Program-made: the position numbers and the translations under genes
Part shown: positions 44,159 through 57,099 of the stretch, piece by piece
How the letters are laid out: each line of letters begins with the position of its first letter
How positions within the stretch are numbered: position 1 is the first letter of the stretch
DNA from: Rhizoctonia solani
Lineage: Eukaryota; Basidiomycota; Agaricomycetes; Cantharellales; Ceratobasidiaceae
Length of the DNA stretch: 64,000 nucleotides
Assembly (NCBI RefSeq): GCF_016906535.1
Contig: NC_057371.1
Coordinates: forward strand, 2,232,001-2,296,000
Direction: 5' to 3'
Notes under the pieces: generated by a model
Seen by the model: the letters and a program-made list of their open reading frames with translations, nothing else
Told to the model about the DNA's origin: nothing
Databases searched by the model: none

Positions 44159-45456
44159 TAATAACATAAGGGCATAGTCAAGATATATGATTTTTATGCT
44201 TGAGCGCTTGTGTAATATGCTTGATTGGTGGCTTTAGTTATATATTTCATCGGTTAGCCGCCTCAAGTAATTTCAACAATTTGTCCAATTTACAAGCCCC
44301 AATGTTTAAAAGGCTTATCCTACTTACGGGCTCATTCTAATCTTCAGAAATTTTCGAGATCACAACGGCCGCGATAACATGATCACCGCAGCGTGGAGCA
44401 ATTCTGGTGGTAATTATACAGTTCTCTGGATCGAGTGGACTTGAATGGATCAGGTTGATACCAAGGGATGAAAAGTAGCTACATCAATAACTGTCCAAAG
44501 TAAAATGGACCTTCGACCCTTTAACTTTGAACTAGAGCCCACGCTTAGCTTTGTCTATAATCCAAAACAATTAAACGGCTTGTGTGTATGGCGTTGGGCC
44601 TACTCAGCGAGATCACCTATTTCTCCAAAATGTATTACTTGACTCCAGAGTACTCTGGAGCACTCTGGAGTTAAGTCACCCAATTGGAGAATTCTAGAGA
44701 ACCCCAGAGAAAACAGTGAATTGGTCGAGTATAATCAATAGTGCCGTCAATTCAACTTGGTCACCCTTAGTCTTCAATTAAATTTGGTTGTTCTTAGGTC
44801 GGATACTCTATGGGAAATATCTCCTTTACTCATTACCCAGGCTGAAAAGCCGGGTCTTTCCCCTAGAACCCTGGTGCAGACGCCAATGACGACCTGGATG
44901 TGCTCGATGCAGCGGAGTGAACTATACGAACTGCTGCAATGTGTGGTCAAGTCTAGGAGTTCAGGAGAGACGAACACCACCGCAATGGAAGATCGATAGC
45001 TCTTGGGTGCTGTGGAACAAAACAAATCTGTGTATCATGGATAAACTCAAGTCGGGTGATGAATATCGCTCGAGTTCTGAGATACTCTAGCATTTTTCAT
45101 CCAAGGGATAAACCTTTATTCACCACAAAGAAGTTACCAGAAATAACCTCATTTTCTCAACTAGTGCTTAACCAAGACTTCTAAAACCAACTGGAATAAT
45201 CATTTCGGGTGGGTATCTGACTAATGATATATGGTGGCTATACCTTCGAACCCTTTCAGTATAGCCACGTTGTGCACAAGTGGCAATTCCAGCATCCGTC
45301 CAAATCCGGGAAATCTTATAAACAAGGCCAGACCACCTGGATTACGTGGCTCGTGGCATCGCCTTTTGTTTCTCAACGCCCACGATTCTCAATAACCGAG
45401 TAGTCCTTGAACATACCGTACGGGAACCACTGTACTGACTTTCACAACATCGCGCC
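44159..45456. other. Intergenic region with palindromic block
   Basis: No gene supported. It includes the inverted/tandem repeat at 44639-44675. The last 200 bases lead into the helicase gene; no strong TATA box seen. Confidence 0.5.
44639..44675. repeat. Palindromic CTCCAGAGT/ACTCTGGAG block
   Basis: TTGACTCCAGAGTACTCTGG continues into a second ACTCTGGAG and TTAAG. The 18-mer CTCCAGAGTACTCTGGAG is a perfect palindrome, and outer arms TTGACTCCAGAGT and ACTCTGGAGTTAA can form a 13-bp stem. Function unknown; could be the relic end of a small transposon. Confidence 0.5.
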
Positions 45457-48400
45457 ATGTCAACAATATGCCCTTCGCTGCTTGCAAAAGGGTTTTGCCT
45501 AAACGATGCATGTCGACTGCGACATGATACCTCAAACTTTTGCATGTCCTGCAACGTTGCATTAAACACAACAGCAGAGTATAATAATCATATCAAGACA
45601 AACGCTCATATACAGGCATTAGATACGCCGCAATGGTTAAAATGCGAGCCCTGTGACTTCTACTACCGCAGAGGCACTCGTGAACAAACTAGTCACGAGA
45701 ATAGCAGCGCACACAATCGGAATATCATACACCTCCCAATCGGCGCAGACACCCCGGTTGTCGAAGTTGATGTACCTCCCAACTGGACATCTTGCGATGC
45801 ATGTAGAAGGAAGTTCCCATCATCAGACTGGGACAGTCACTGTCAAAGCGGTACACATATTACTCGACAACGCGTATTTGATTACAACAATGCACTAATG
45901 AAAAGTCAATTAAATCAAAGGGGAATTGAGATCTCCGGCCTACAGGATGGAATTGACTTGGGGATTCACTCGCCTAACTCCGGCACAGAAAGCACGCCAA
46001 CAGCGGTCTGGATAAAATGTGTAGCCGCAAGCTCTGTATCGCTTATGCAAGCGAGAATGTCTTCCTCGGTTGGGGTACGGCGGACCGGAGGACCAAGCTG
46101 GTACGTATCAGGCTGCTTGTGTTCATTCTTTTTCTACTTATTATTGTCATTAAACAGTTTCTCGGTGACAACAATATTACTCCCGGTAGCCATCACTCCG
46201 CAGAGCAGCCTAGCTGCTCAGGTATACTTTAATCCTCGAGGTCAACGCGGCCAATTCGAGGACCGAATAGAATTTGTATTCAAGGACCAAGGTGGAACTT
46301 TTGTGATAACTCGACCGGTCAGGGCGATCGCAGGTACTGATGATTTGGTTGCTCTGGCACCAATTGCCCCCTATCAACGCGCTCGCCGAGCCCGAGAGAG
46401 AGACATATACCAGGAGATTATCAATATCGAGAGAGATGATGCGATTGTACCTCAAGTAACATACAAGCGCAGATTGAAAGTTGAAGGGATTCCTGAAGAT
46501 ATGAGAGCTCTCCTTGGTCGAGGACGTATCGAGAACCAAATTCAAGCTTTCAAAGAACGATATCTTCCAGAAATATTAGATATCGATACGTTTCAACAGC
46601 ACTGGTCTAACCTTGTGCACGCAGAGCACATTCAAGCCGAGTAGGTGATATTACTCTATATTTGCACGCGGATACCCAGTTTACTTGCAGGATCGACCTT
46701 AAGGAGTTTGATATGGATGACATTACTCTACAACGGACAAACAATTCATATCGGTGAGTGATGCAAACTTCATTACCATTAGAACTGGGATCCTGGTTAA
46801 CTCTGCTTCTAGATTGACGGTACCGGGTCTATCGGAAAAAAGGTGAGAGATTCAGATTTTTCAGGACTTCGCGCTTGACGAAATAACCGGATCTACAGAC
46901 CTTCTGTCATAGTGGGCGACAGGATTAAACTTCATCCGCACAGTGAACCAGAGAAAGTTTGGTATATGGGAATCGTGCGCGAAATAGAAACAACAACAGT
47001 TCTAGTCGCATTCGACAGAAGGTTTCCTCACGCACCTGGCGCTCTGTATGATGTTCAGTTTGTCCTCAATCCTGTCCCATTCCAGCGAATGATTCAAGCG
47101 TTGAATGTAACTCCGAAGCGACCAGAAATCTTGTTCCCACGGGTGGAAGATGCCACAGCTTCATCAATTGCAGCCCAGAATTTAGAAGAGCCCGAAATCG
47201 AGCTATATAATCATATTATTGGTTCGAATGATGAACAATACAATGCGGTTGCCAAGGTGGTTGGACTACCGCCAGGGAGCCTGCCTTTCATTGTTTTTGG
47301 ACCGTGAGTTTACCCGACCATCCTCTTGAAACCTCAACCAAATCGTTTAAATTATTTCTTTTTACTAGTCCTGGGACAGGCAAGACTGTCACAATTGTTG
47401 AGTGTATCTCTCAGTTACTCAATGACGAGAACGTTCGAGTCCTGGCATGCGCTCCCAGCAATTCCGCCAGCGACTTGCTTGCTCAGCGGTTGATTTACCT
47501 ACGAGGACTCCAGACAAATGAATTACTGCGTTTGAACGCACTGTGGCGCCCCCGTGTAACCCTCCCTGAAGATCTGGTTGAATATTCACTTATAAATGCT
47601 ACCGGGAACAGCTTCCGAGCCCCGACCCTAGAACAACTGAGGCCATATCGTGTAATCGTCACCACCTGCTCAACGGCTGCCTTGCTTTATGGACTTGGAG
47701 TAGATTCAGGATATTTTACGCATATATTTATTGATGAAGCTGGCCAGGGGTCTGAGCCCGAAGTTATGATTCCTATCTTGACGATGTCAAGACTGGACAC
47801 TAACGTTGTTCTGAGCGGCGACGTAGGTTACTTGTTTGCGCTGGGCATGGGTTATTGCTAATAAAATGATATACTATAGCCGAAGCAGCTGGGGCCTGTT
47901 ATTCGCTCACCTGTTGCGAGAACATTGGGGATGAATGTTAGCTACCTTGATAGACTCATGGAGTCTCCAACCTATGACGAAGTCACTATGAGAGGGATAT
48001 CGTGAGTAATATCCGATATTATGCGAAATACACCCAGGGTTAGCTAACCTATATTCTCCTTCAAAAGCGTCGTGAAGTTGCTTCAGAATTTCCGCAGCCA
48101 CGAGAGAATTATATCGTTTCCCAATGAAGAGTTCTATCGAAACGAACTCGTTGCTCATGCTCCGGCCAGTGTTGCTGATAGTCTTCTGAGCTGGAATGGC
48201 CTTGCCTCTCCAGATTTCCCTGTTGTTTTTGAAGCTGTGAGAGGTGAGCGGTCTTCAAGCTGATTAATGACAGTTAATTACTTTATGCTTATTCCGTTCT
48301 GCCAGGGGAGGATATGCAAGAAGAAAAGTCGCCTTCCTATTTTAATCCTCACGAAGCTTCGTTAGTAAAGGAATATGTGCAAGGACTTCTTCCTTTTATT

Positions 48401-49068
48401 GGTGAGTTTTCATGAACCCGGTTTGAGGTCTGGAGACTTATTTATTCACTCAAAATTCAAAGCCTCGTCCAGAAACATTGGTATTGTAACTCCTTACAAG
48501 GCGCAAGTCCGTAAGATTCGAAAGTTGCTCAAGGACAACGACATTGCCGATATTGATATAGGCAGCGTTGAACAATTTCAAGGACAAGTGAGTATAGCTT
48601 TGTGAGCCTGACAAATGGGAATAAACTCTTTCTCCCCAAAGGAACGGCAAGTCATCATTGTATCCACTGTTCGAAGCAACAAGGACCTATTGTCGTTTGA
48701 TTTGAAGCATACGCTTGGGTTCGTTTCGAATCCTAAGCGCCTGAACGGTATGTATTCCACTTGTGCGTAAGGTCCATAATTTCAATATAATACATACAGT
48801 CGCTATCACACGGGCACAATCGCTTTTGGTCGTAATAGGAGACCCGCTCGTCCTCGGGCTGGATGCTTTATGGCGCCGATTCATGTATTTCGTGTATCGC
48901 TCGGGAGGATGGAAAGGAGCCCCGTTCCCTTGGAGCCCCGACGCAGATCCCGATGATGATCCCGCAACATTTGATGCAGCCGAGAGAGACCTCCGAGACC
49001 TCTTGAGGCGGGCTACCGAGGTTGGCAGTCCCAGTGAGCTTGACCCAATCGGCACGGGAAATGAATGA
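45457..49068 (+). CDS. MOV10/SDE3-like SF1 RNA helicase with zinc fingers
   Basis: Twelve exons: 45457-46100, 46158-46640, 46691-46753, 46813-46842, 46899-47303, 47369-47822, 47880-48001, 48068-48243, 48306-48401, 48463-48587, 48642-48747, 48800-49068; 2973 nt, 990 residues. The N-terminus has a CCCH finger (CPSLLAKGFCLNDACRLRHD) and three C2H2 fingers of the U1/matrin type (CMSCNVALNTTAEYNNHIKT; CEPCDFYYRRG; CDACRRKFPSSDWDSHCQSG). Helicase motifs: Walker A GPPGTGKT, Walker B DEAGQ, GDPKQLGP, NFRSH, TPYKAQV, VEQFQGQE and VAITRAQ, in the order and spelling typical of MOV10/SDE3/Armitage. This family acts with Argonaute in RNA silencing. The 57-bp intron at 46101 is in frame, so its retention would add 19 residues. 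Confidence 0.88.
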
Positions 49069-49474
49069 GCGCAGAGAATACGCGTAACGTATCTTACGAA
49101 TTCACTTGTATAACGAATTTAAAAAATGCTATATTTGTATTGAGAATTTGAGATCGGGCGGGGGAACGATTGTACTCGCCAGGCACGCAAGATCCAAGTG
49201 ACGTATGCATTGTTTAAATTTGGACTCTTCCCACATGATATTGATCTTCATCTCAACCAGCTCTATCCTATCAAGGCACTGCCATTGAAGAAAACGAACT
49301 CGAAGGATGTCTTGCTACGAGAACCGGATTGTTCCAGCCGGGATCAACGACCAATGCGATAGACAGGAATCACAGGATAGATGTGGTAGCTTGACGTCAC
49401 TTATTTGCAATTTACCCTGGATGTGAGTCTGGAACTCTGTCTCTGGTCCAACTTCCACGACCATCTCAGGTAGT
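49069..49474. other. Intergenic region
   Basis: 406 bp between the helicase stop and the kinase start, same strand. No feature recognised. Confidence 0.5.
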
Positions 49475-52400
49475 ATGCTGGCCTCTCGAGACCTGCTCCG
49501 ACATGTTCCTCTGATTTCGTTCTTGGATGCATACCCCGAACCTGCGTTTATTCTATGTACAAATACTCTGCCGCATTCGTCGTTGGAGTTTATGTATGGA
49601 AATCATGCACTTCACTCTATTTTATTCGGCCACGATGATACCGCTGTGCTGGATGACCAGGGCTTTTTTTCGGCGTTAATATCTGATCAAGATGTTTTCT
49701 GGTTGGGTGATCCATTTGGGAGTCGTTCACCTATCACTCCTCACCCATCGCGCACCGTGGCTGGAGATTCACGCAAAATCACTATTCGCCCGGATTGGCT
49801 TCCTCGAGATCATACACCTCTTGACCTGGAATTGACTCCAACGCCTATAGATTTGCCTGTGATTATACCTGGGGTTGGTAGTACTACACATTCATATGTA
49901 TTCATTGCATCTCCTCGAAGAGCGCCAATGAACCTCTTACGATCTGAGGCACATACCGAACTTCAACTCCGTCGAGATCCGGGTCTGCGGCTAAATGACT
50001 TCCCACCACTCCCATCGTCCTCAGGGACACGTATTCGGTCAAGGCAGAGCAAGTCCGAGTCCACGTCCTGGGTGTCACAGCCGATACCATACGTGGGTGT
50101 AGCCGACCTCCCTTCGCGAATGATAGAAACATTTCCTTGGGAAAAAACTTCTCTAGGGCCGAGAGAATCCTGGCCGATGACACTCAAACTAATGATCCAG
50201 TACCTCATGGAGAAACCTATCCCTGTGAGCACAATTGCATTTTATGTACGTTTCAAAACGATCTCATAGGTGCCGCAGAGTTGTATCTTCTGGAGTTGGC
50301 CCGAGTAAGTCGTTCTCGGCAGTGTAGATTTATCTAAATTTGCGAAGTCAAGTGATGATCTATAACGATACATACGCCAAAATGATTGGTTCAAAACATC
50401 CGGGATCCTTCGGTCAGGTCGGAAGAATTGCAGTGAGTTTTTTTGCTTCGTATTTTAATTGATCTTGTTATTCATTGCTTTGGTAGTGGGGAGAGCTATG
50501 GGATATGCTGATACCTGTGTCTGAACAATGTCGCAGGGGAAAATCTACGCGTAAAAACGATGGTGGCTTTGCTCTGGTTGTACCTGTTAGCCACCCTTCT
50601 GACCTCTGCGCTAGACCAATTATTTTTCAATTCGCTGACCGAACTCCACCTACCAGAAGAGGTATATCAGTAAGTTTTTCCAAGGGTTGCTCTGTGAGCT
50701 CGTTCCGAGACAATCCCACTACAGTACTTGGCATTGGACCCCAATTTGGCAGGAGGATGGTACAATCGGGGGTGTCTGGAATAGCACATTGGAAACCACG
50801 CAAAAGGTTATCGCCGAACGGCGTTTAAGTGGCATCTCTGAATTATCCGCCAGAATGTCCGACGCTAGGACCCAGGAGCAATTTGGAGAACGCACGATGG
50901 AAGTTTTATCGAGGAATCCCATTGAGTGAGACTTTGTCACGTTCTCCCTTGGATTTGTCGCTAACCATAGATAGTTTGCCCTTTGTCGCGCTTTATTGGT
51001 GTGAAGTAGAAAATGTTTCGGCAATCGCAGCTCCTGTCAAGTATGGAGCCCCAGCACTAGCTAGCACGTATCTCCGGCATCATACTGAGACACCTACCAA
51101 TGTAAAATTAACACTCACCAGCTCACTTGGTATACCAGACGGGCATCCAATAGCCCGACAAGTAATCAAATATACACTCGATCCAGTCACATATCGGCCT
51201 ATTCAAGTGCTATCTGAGCCTGATAATATCGAGTCTCCGGCCACTGTGACCGAGGCCACCCCACGTTTGTCGATGTTTGGATCCCCCATGGGCTCGGTCT
51301 CAAGCACAATCCATTTGCCACCCACTTCTCCGACTAAAGGCATGGAGTTGGGGATAGATTTGTCAAAGATTTTTGCATCTGGGACCGTGGAGCTTATCGA
51401 CCCCCTTCCTTCCCAGTTAGCCCAAGGTCTCGACGGACGCGGGTTCAAAGATATACCTCGCGCGGCCGCTCTACTTCCAATTAATATGTATTCTCAGAAT
51501 CGCAGCCGCCACAACGGAAGATTGCTACCTTACGCCGTTCTCTTGGTGGGATTAAATACGCGCCGACCCTACGACGCGGATTATGCATCATGGCTGGAAG
51601 GCATGGCTGCAAATTTGAGCAATCAGCTGACGGTAGTTCTGCAACGCGAGGCCGATATGAAACTTATTGAGGAACAAGAGAGAATAGATAAGGCAAAGAC
51701 GATGTTTTTCACCAACGTTTCTCACGGTACGCATATTCTAACTCTATAACGACGGTCGCATAGACGGTGGCTAACGCAACAGCCGGAGGTAGAGCTTCGC
51801 ACACCGCTGACGTTGATTCAAGCCCCATTGGAACAACTTGCCGTGAGCGAGGGCGTCAGTCGTGATCTACACTACAAGATTCATCTCGCCATGCGAAATT
51901 GCAAGCGCCTCAAAAAACTTGTCGATGTAAGCATGCTCAAGTGTTCGTATTCTGAAAATGACTGATTTGAGGACAGTCGATTATGGATATGAGCAAGCTC
52001 GAGGCTGGCAAGCTCGTAGGGAGCTTTCGCCCCGTGCAGTTGGGTCGTATTACGGCAGACTTGGCTGCGCTATTCCGGAGCATGGCAGAAAAAAAGGGGA
52101 TCGAGTATCAAATCTCCTGTGATATGGAGGATGAGCCTGCTGTCTACGTTGATCTAGGTGAGTCCTTAAGATTTACTTGCTCTTATCGCGATGAGTTGAA
52201 CTTAACGTTACTAGACTTATGGGAAAAGATTGTCTGTAACCTGTGCGTGCTAGTTTGTCTGGCCGGAAAGCGATCTAATTGATCCGCAGGCTTTCGAATG
52301 CATTCAAATATACATCCAAGGGCCGCGTTGGCCTAAGCGTCACGCACGATACACTATTTTCCTATGTACGAGTTAGTGACACAGGTAAAGTGGGTAGCCC

Positions 52401-55400
52401 GACTCTTGGATCTATTACATTAAATCCTTTCTTAGGTGTGGGCATCCCACGAGAACATATCGATGCCGTGTTTGAACGCTTTTTCCGAGTGAACAACAAC
52501 GCAAGTCTAATTACGATCAACATGTAGAACTTCTGGGAACTAACACTACTTTTTAGGCGGCCGAGGGAACCGGAGTAGGACTCTCGCTTACAAAGGTTCG
52601 CATTATAACCGCAGGGTACCCTATCTGTTGTTCATGTCCTTCTTAGGAGCTCGTCTCACTTCATAGAGGTCATATGAGTTTGTCTTCCCAGACCGAGCAG
52701 GAAGCTCCAGGCGAATCAGGCAGTATATTTACCGTGACCTTGCCTCATGGTTGTGTACATCTCCCGGCTGCGCTTATTCACGAGGGTGCATCGAATATGA
52801 ACGGTATCTCTCGCAGAGAAATGGAATAGTTCGTAACATTTTATTTGATTAGCTACTCGCTCACCAATACGTTCTTACAGCTGGATGGAGTTTGAGCAAC
52901 CCACGCCATCATCTAACGCCTCGGCAAGCGATGAAGCAGAAAGCGCCACGTCCTCAACATTGTTTTTCGAGAAAGAAGACGTTGTGTTGGTGGTTGATGA
53001 TGTAGGTTGAAATGGGTATAGCAAGGGCATATACTGACATGATATAGAACGCCGATATGCGCGCATATATCCGAAAAATCTTTTCTCCTTATCTGACGGT
53101 GACCGAGGCCAGAAACGGGATTGAAGCGCTCAAGGTCGCCATGTCCCAGAAAATCAACCTGATTCTCTGGTATGTCGAATGTTAATCACGTGAAGGGTAG
53201 TGGTTCATCTTCTTTGTAGCGATGTCATGATGCCAGGAATGGATGGACCTGAAATGCTCCGGCGGCTACGTGGGGAACGAAAGACAAGGCTCTTACCGGT
53301 GATCTTTGTTACCGCTTCTGACGATGGTATGAGCTTCTCCCACATCTGCCGCAAGGAAAACAACTAAGCCATGCACAGCCAATTTGTTTGGGGGCCAGGC
53401 CGACGGCGTTGTTGACTGTATTAGCAAACCATTCAGAGTTCGAGACATGCTAGCTCGCGTACACTTACAACTACAACTTGGGAAACGTCGTGTGAGGCTT
53501 GAAGAAGACTTCGAGGTCCGGTCTCACGAGCTGCAAGTCTTGACCGATCTTTCGCCTGTAAGGAGGAAGCCTCAACTAGTCGATGCTACTGAACACGGAC
53601 TCATATCTAGGTTGGGATATTTAGGGTGGATACCAATGGAAAGTGAGTGGCTTTGTTTCTACGTTACTTCGACTAAGACTCATATGGCACTCAGGCTCAT
53701 GTATGTCAACCCTGCATGGCATCAAATCACCGGATTCCCCCAGGAGCGTGATCGGGATGAATGGATTGATCAGTGAGACCTTAATATTTAGTAGAATACT
53801 TGGCGTTAACTCCGCAGCAGCGTTCACCCATCAAGTAAATCAGAAATGATAAGGATTTGGAGAGCATGCTTCGAACAGGAAAAATCATCCAGTATGGTGA
53901 GAGCATTCATAAGCTAAAATCGATATGTACTCACAAATCCCCTAGCGCATACAATGGAACAGCAACTGTTGGACACATGTGGCCATATCACCTCTGGTCT
54001 CTCCGGATGGGGCGATGTTGGGAGCCTTTGGTGCAATAACAGATATCAACGAACAGCACCGAGCGGAAGAGGCACGGATTGCTTTAGCGGAGGAAAGAGA
54101 GCATATAGCCGCGTCTAAGGCCGAGGATGCAGAAGCACAGCGCCAACTTGAGGTGAAACGTAGGAGAGCCCAAGGTCATTAGCTCATTTCTATCTTGTCT
54201 CGGTAATTATAACCTAGGTGCATCTAGAGCTTTTGATCGATGTCACGTCACACGAATTGCGGTAAGTCAATTCGTATAAACACAATTCCGAGGTGATAAT
54301 TCACACTTCATGCCGTATAGACAACCAGTATCAGCTATTATACAAAACGCCGTAAGACCGCGATGAAACATAAAGTTCAAGTCACTGAAATTAACAAACA
54401 GGAGGTCGTCCGAACAAATATGAAGGGTCTCAGGGACCTTCTACACGATTGCAAAAAACGCAATATGTGCTATGCTCCAACAGACCGAATGCTGGCCGAA
54501 CTGGAGGACGATTTGCAGGCAATGGACAGTATCACACAGTAAGTGATGCTCACCTTCCCTTTTCGCTAGTTTACTCATTATATTACACCAAAAGATGTGG
54601 ACTGGCACAAGGTTGGCTCCACTCTCATTTCCTGGCCCCTCCTATCGATGATCATTTTCTTAGCTCGCATTGCAAATGATGTTTTAAGTCTGTCAAGGAT
54701 CCAACTTAATGTACGCCATACTTACTCTGTCTAACCTCAATCTAAAATTATGACAGGTTCTCTCGATCATTCCAACGGAATTCGACATCAAGCAAGAAAC
54801 AAGTCAAATCCTCATGGTATTCCGAAACGAACTTATGTCGTACGTTGCATCTATGCGGTCCCTTTGATGACTGAGCTCAAGTTCAATGTAGCAAGGATAT
54901 CGGCTTTGAGCTCGACTTGGGCCGCGGGATAGATATCTATGGACTACAAATGATCAGTACGGACCGAAGTAGATATGCACAAATCATTACCAATGTGAGT
55001 ATCAACTATATCCAAATTTCACTACCCAAGATACCGATATCATACTCAGTTGATGTCCAACGCGATTCGATTCACTGATATGAGCACTGGATCCCGACAC
55101 ATCAAAGTGGCACTGGAGCTCTCACTGGACCCGCCATCAGATGAAAGTTGTGCGCCTCCGCCACTCCGAACAGGACGTTCGCTCTCGCATAGTTCAATGG
55201 ATTTTGAGTCAAATGATCTACCGGTGTACGTCTATGTGTCGGTACAAGATTCTGGCCCAGGTCTACAAAAGGAAGATCTTGCTTTGCTATTCCAAAGGTA
55301 GGTAGTTAAAGCATAAAAGCTAGGAGTGGAAGACTTACAAATCATTGTTCTCCGTGTAGGTTCCAACAGGGCTCGGTAAGCTCATCTATCCGTGGTATTC

Positions 55401-56546
55401 CCCAAGAAGATTGACGGCCTCTTTTGTGTTTTCGCAAAGAATGCTCATCATGTATTTGGTGGTTCCGGTCTCGGCTTATTCGTGTGCCGCCAACTATGCA
55501 GTAGGTTTAGGAAGCTCTTGAGTCACGCTATAACTGAACCATCTTACTAGACCTTATGGGTGGTAGAATTGAGGTCGTCAGTCACATAGGTACGCGGAAA
55601 ATTTTGCACAACTTAAAAGCTACGATGTCTAAACCCGCCCAGGCGAAGGAGCAATTTTCCGCTTCTTTATCAAAGCAGCTGCTGCTGCAGGCCGTATCCC
55701 TCGCCCCCCAAGACCTATTGGAATACGGGCGAAGCGCTCATCATCAGTCCAATCGAAAGGAAGCGCCGTGTCTAAGTCCTCTGCCAGATCTGGTCACCGA
55801 CCACTGCCTGAGACACCAAACCTTCAGAATAACCGCCCTCTGCATGTTTTGATCACCGAGGACAACAAAATCAACCAGGTATGCATATGCATCGTTAGTT
55901 ATTTAGTCGCCTGATCTAATTGTCCGATTTTATAGACGGTTTTGGCGTGAGTGTAGTCGTGATTGCATATAGCCTCCAAGCTAACTCAGGCTACAGGCGA
56001 CAGATGAAAAGAGCAGGATTTACCTATGCCCTAGCATCGAATGGACTGGAGGCTATTCAGGCAATTGACAAAGTCGACTCTCAGACAGAAACCCCGAATG
56101 ATTTAAGCACTCGAAAATTTGACGTTGTTTTGGCAAGTCCTTTGCTTATATCATGATTCTCCCACTAATACCTATATGACAGATGGATCTCGAAATGCCG
56201 GTATTGTAAGTGATCACTTCTGGGGTGTGTGATGATGGCTTTTCTAATTATCATACAGGGATGGCTTCGCTGCGACCCGCGAAATCCGTAGAAGGGAGGC
56301 AGTTCACAGTCTGAAAACACGTAGTTTTATTATTGCGCTGACCGGCAATGCGCGCCGAGAGCAAGTTCAGTCGGCCAGGGATGCTGGGGTCGATGACGTG
56401 ATGATCAAGGTACGATGACTGCGTGTAGGGGTCTCCCGGTTCGTATCCCTGCTGACTAGCAAACATCCGAGTAGCCTTATCAAATAGATGGACTCATATC
56501 AAAGATGCGAGCGGGATACCAAGCCAAGACAGATACCACTGATTGA
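49475..56546 (+). CDS. Double-module hybrid histidine kinase
   Basis: Large multi-intron gene (over 20 introns of about 50 bp; exons 1-3 are 49475-50224, 50270-50304, 50348-50432), by my estimate about 1.8-1.9 thousand residues. Order: an N-terminal region, PAS-like sensor (MIYNDTYAKMIGSKHPGSFG ... YHTWHWTPIWQEDG), GAF-like region, HisKA with H-box SHELRTPLTLI (His at 51723), HATPase with NLLSNAFKYT and GTGVGLSLTKEL, and a receiver with VLVVDD, CDVMMPGMDG (Asp at 53221) and SKPF. Then comes a second set: PAS (VNPAWHQITGFP), HisKA (TSHELR, His at 54250), HATPase (NLMSNAIRFT, DSGPGL, GGSGLGLFVCR) and receiver (ITEDNKINQ, MDLEMP with Asp at 56185, KPYQIDG with Lys at 56407). All phospho-sites are intact. 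Such kinases feed a His-Asp relay to the HOG pathway. Confidence 0.9.
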
Positions 56547-57099
56547 TTTCATGTTAATTTCACGTTAAAAAACAGATTTTGTTTGGGGACTTGGGTGTTA
56601 TATATTTTGTACCTTGGTGTAACTGGGTTCGTGGGACAATCGTAGAATTTTATTTGACATGGAATACCTCGGTTCGAGCAGGTTGATCGGCTAAAGCGGT
56701 TTCCGGCAGATGGCTTTGGCGAGTCTTTGGCGTGTATTCAGAGCAACAAACTAAGCCCACATGGTCAGATTTGTGCATATAACAGCTGTAACAGGTACGC
56801 ATACTTTATCTATATTTATCGCATAAAGCTAGGGTCCATTGCGGGGCTGATGTATATCAGCTTTTACAGCCCATGTGCTTATCTAAAAAGTATATGCTGT
56901 GCCACGGCTGCTAAAAGTAGGCGGTGGGGTTATTAATAGGTTGCACACTCCCATCGGATGACTACAGGACCCGTACCTCAAAATAGCCAATGGTATATAT
57001 AGGTGTTGTTGCTGCGGTTGCTAGACATCGATTGTCTTTCTTCCCTTTCTTACCCCCGAGTCTCGAGCTCTATTCTCGCAGCCTACCTCCCTCCTAATC
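56547..57099. other. Intergenic region and MP88-like promoter
   Basis: 3' flank of the kinase gene followed by the promoter of the next gene. No other gene seen. Confidence 0.5.
56987..57003 (+). promoter_or_regulatory. CCAAT and TATA box of MP88-like gene
   Basis: CCAAT (56987-56991) immediately followed by TATATATAGG (56994-57003), about 100 bp before ATG 57100, with a pyrimidine-rich tract (CTTTCTTCCCTTTCTTACCC) between. This is the layout of a strongly expressed fungal gene. Confidence 0.65.

Noticed and set aside
46101..46157. Membrane span in the helicase (FFFYLLLSLNSF)
   Set aside because: Lies wholly inside a well-formed 57-bp GTACGT...AACAG intron that happens to be in frame; probably not protein.
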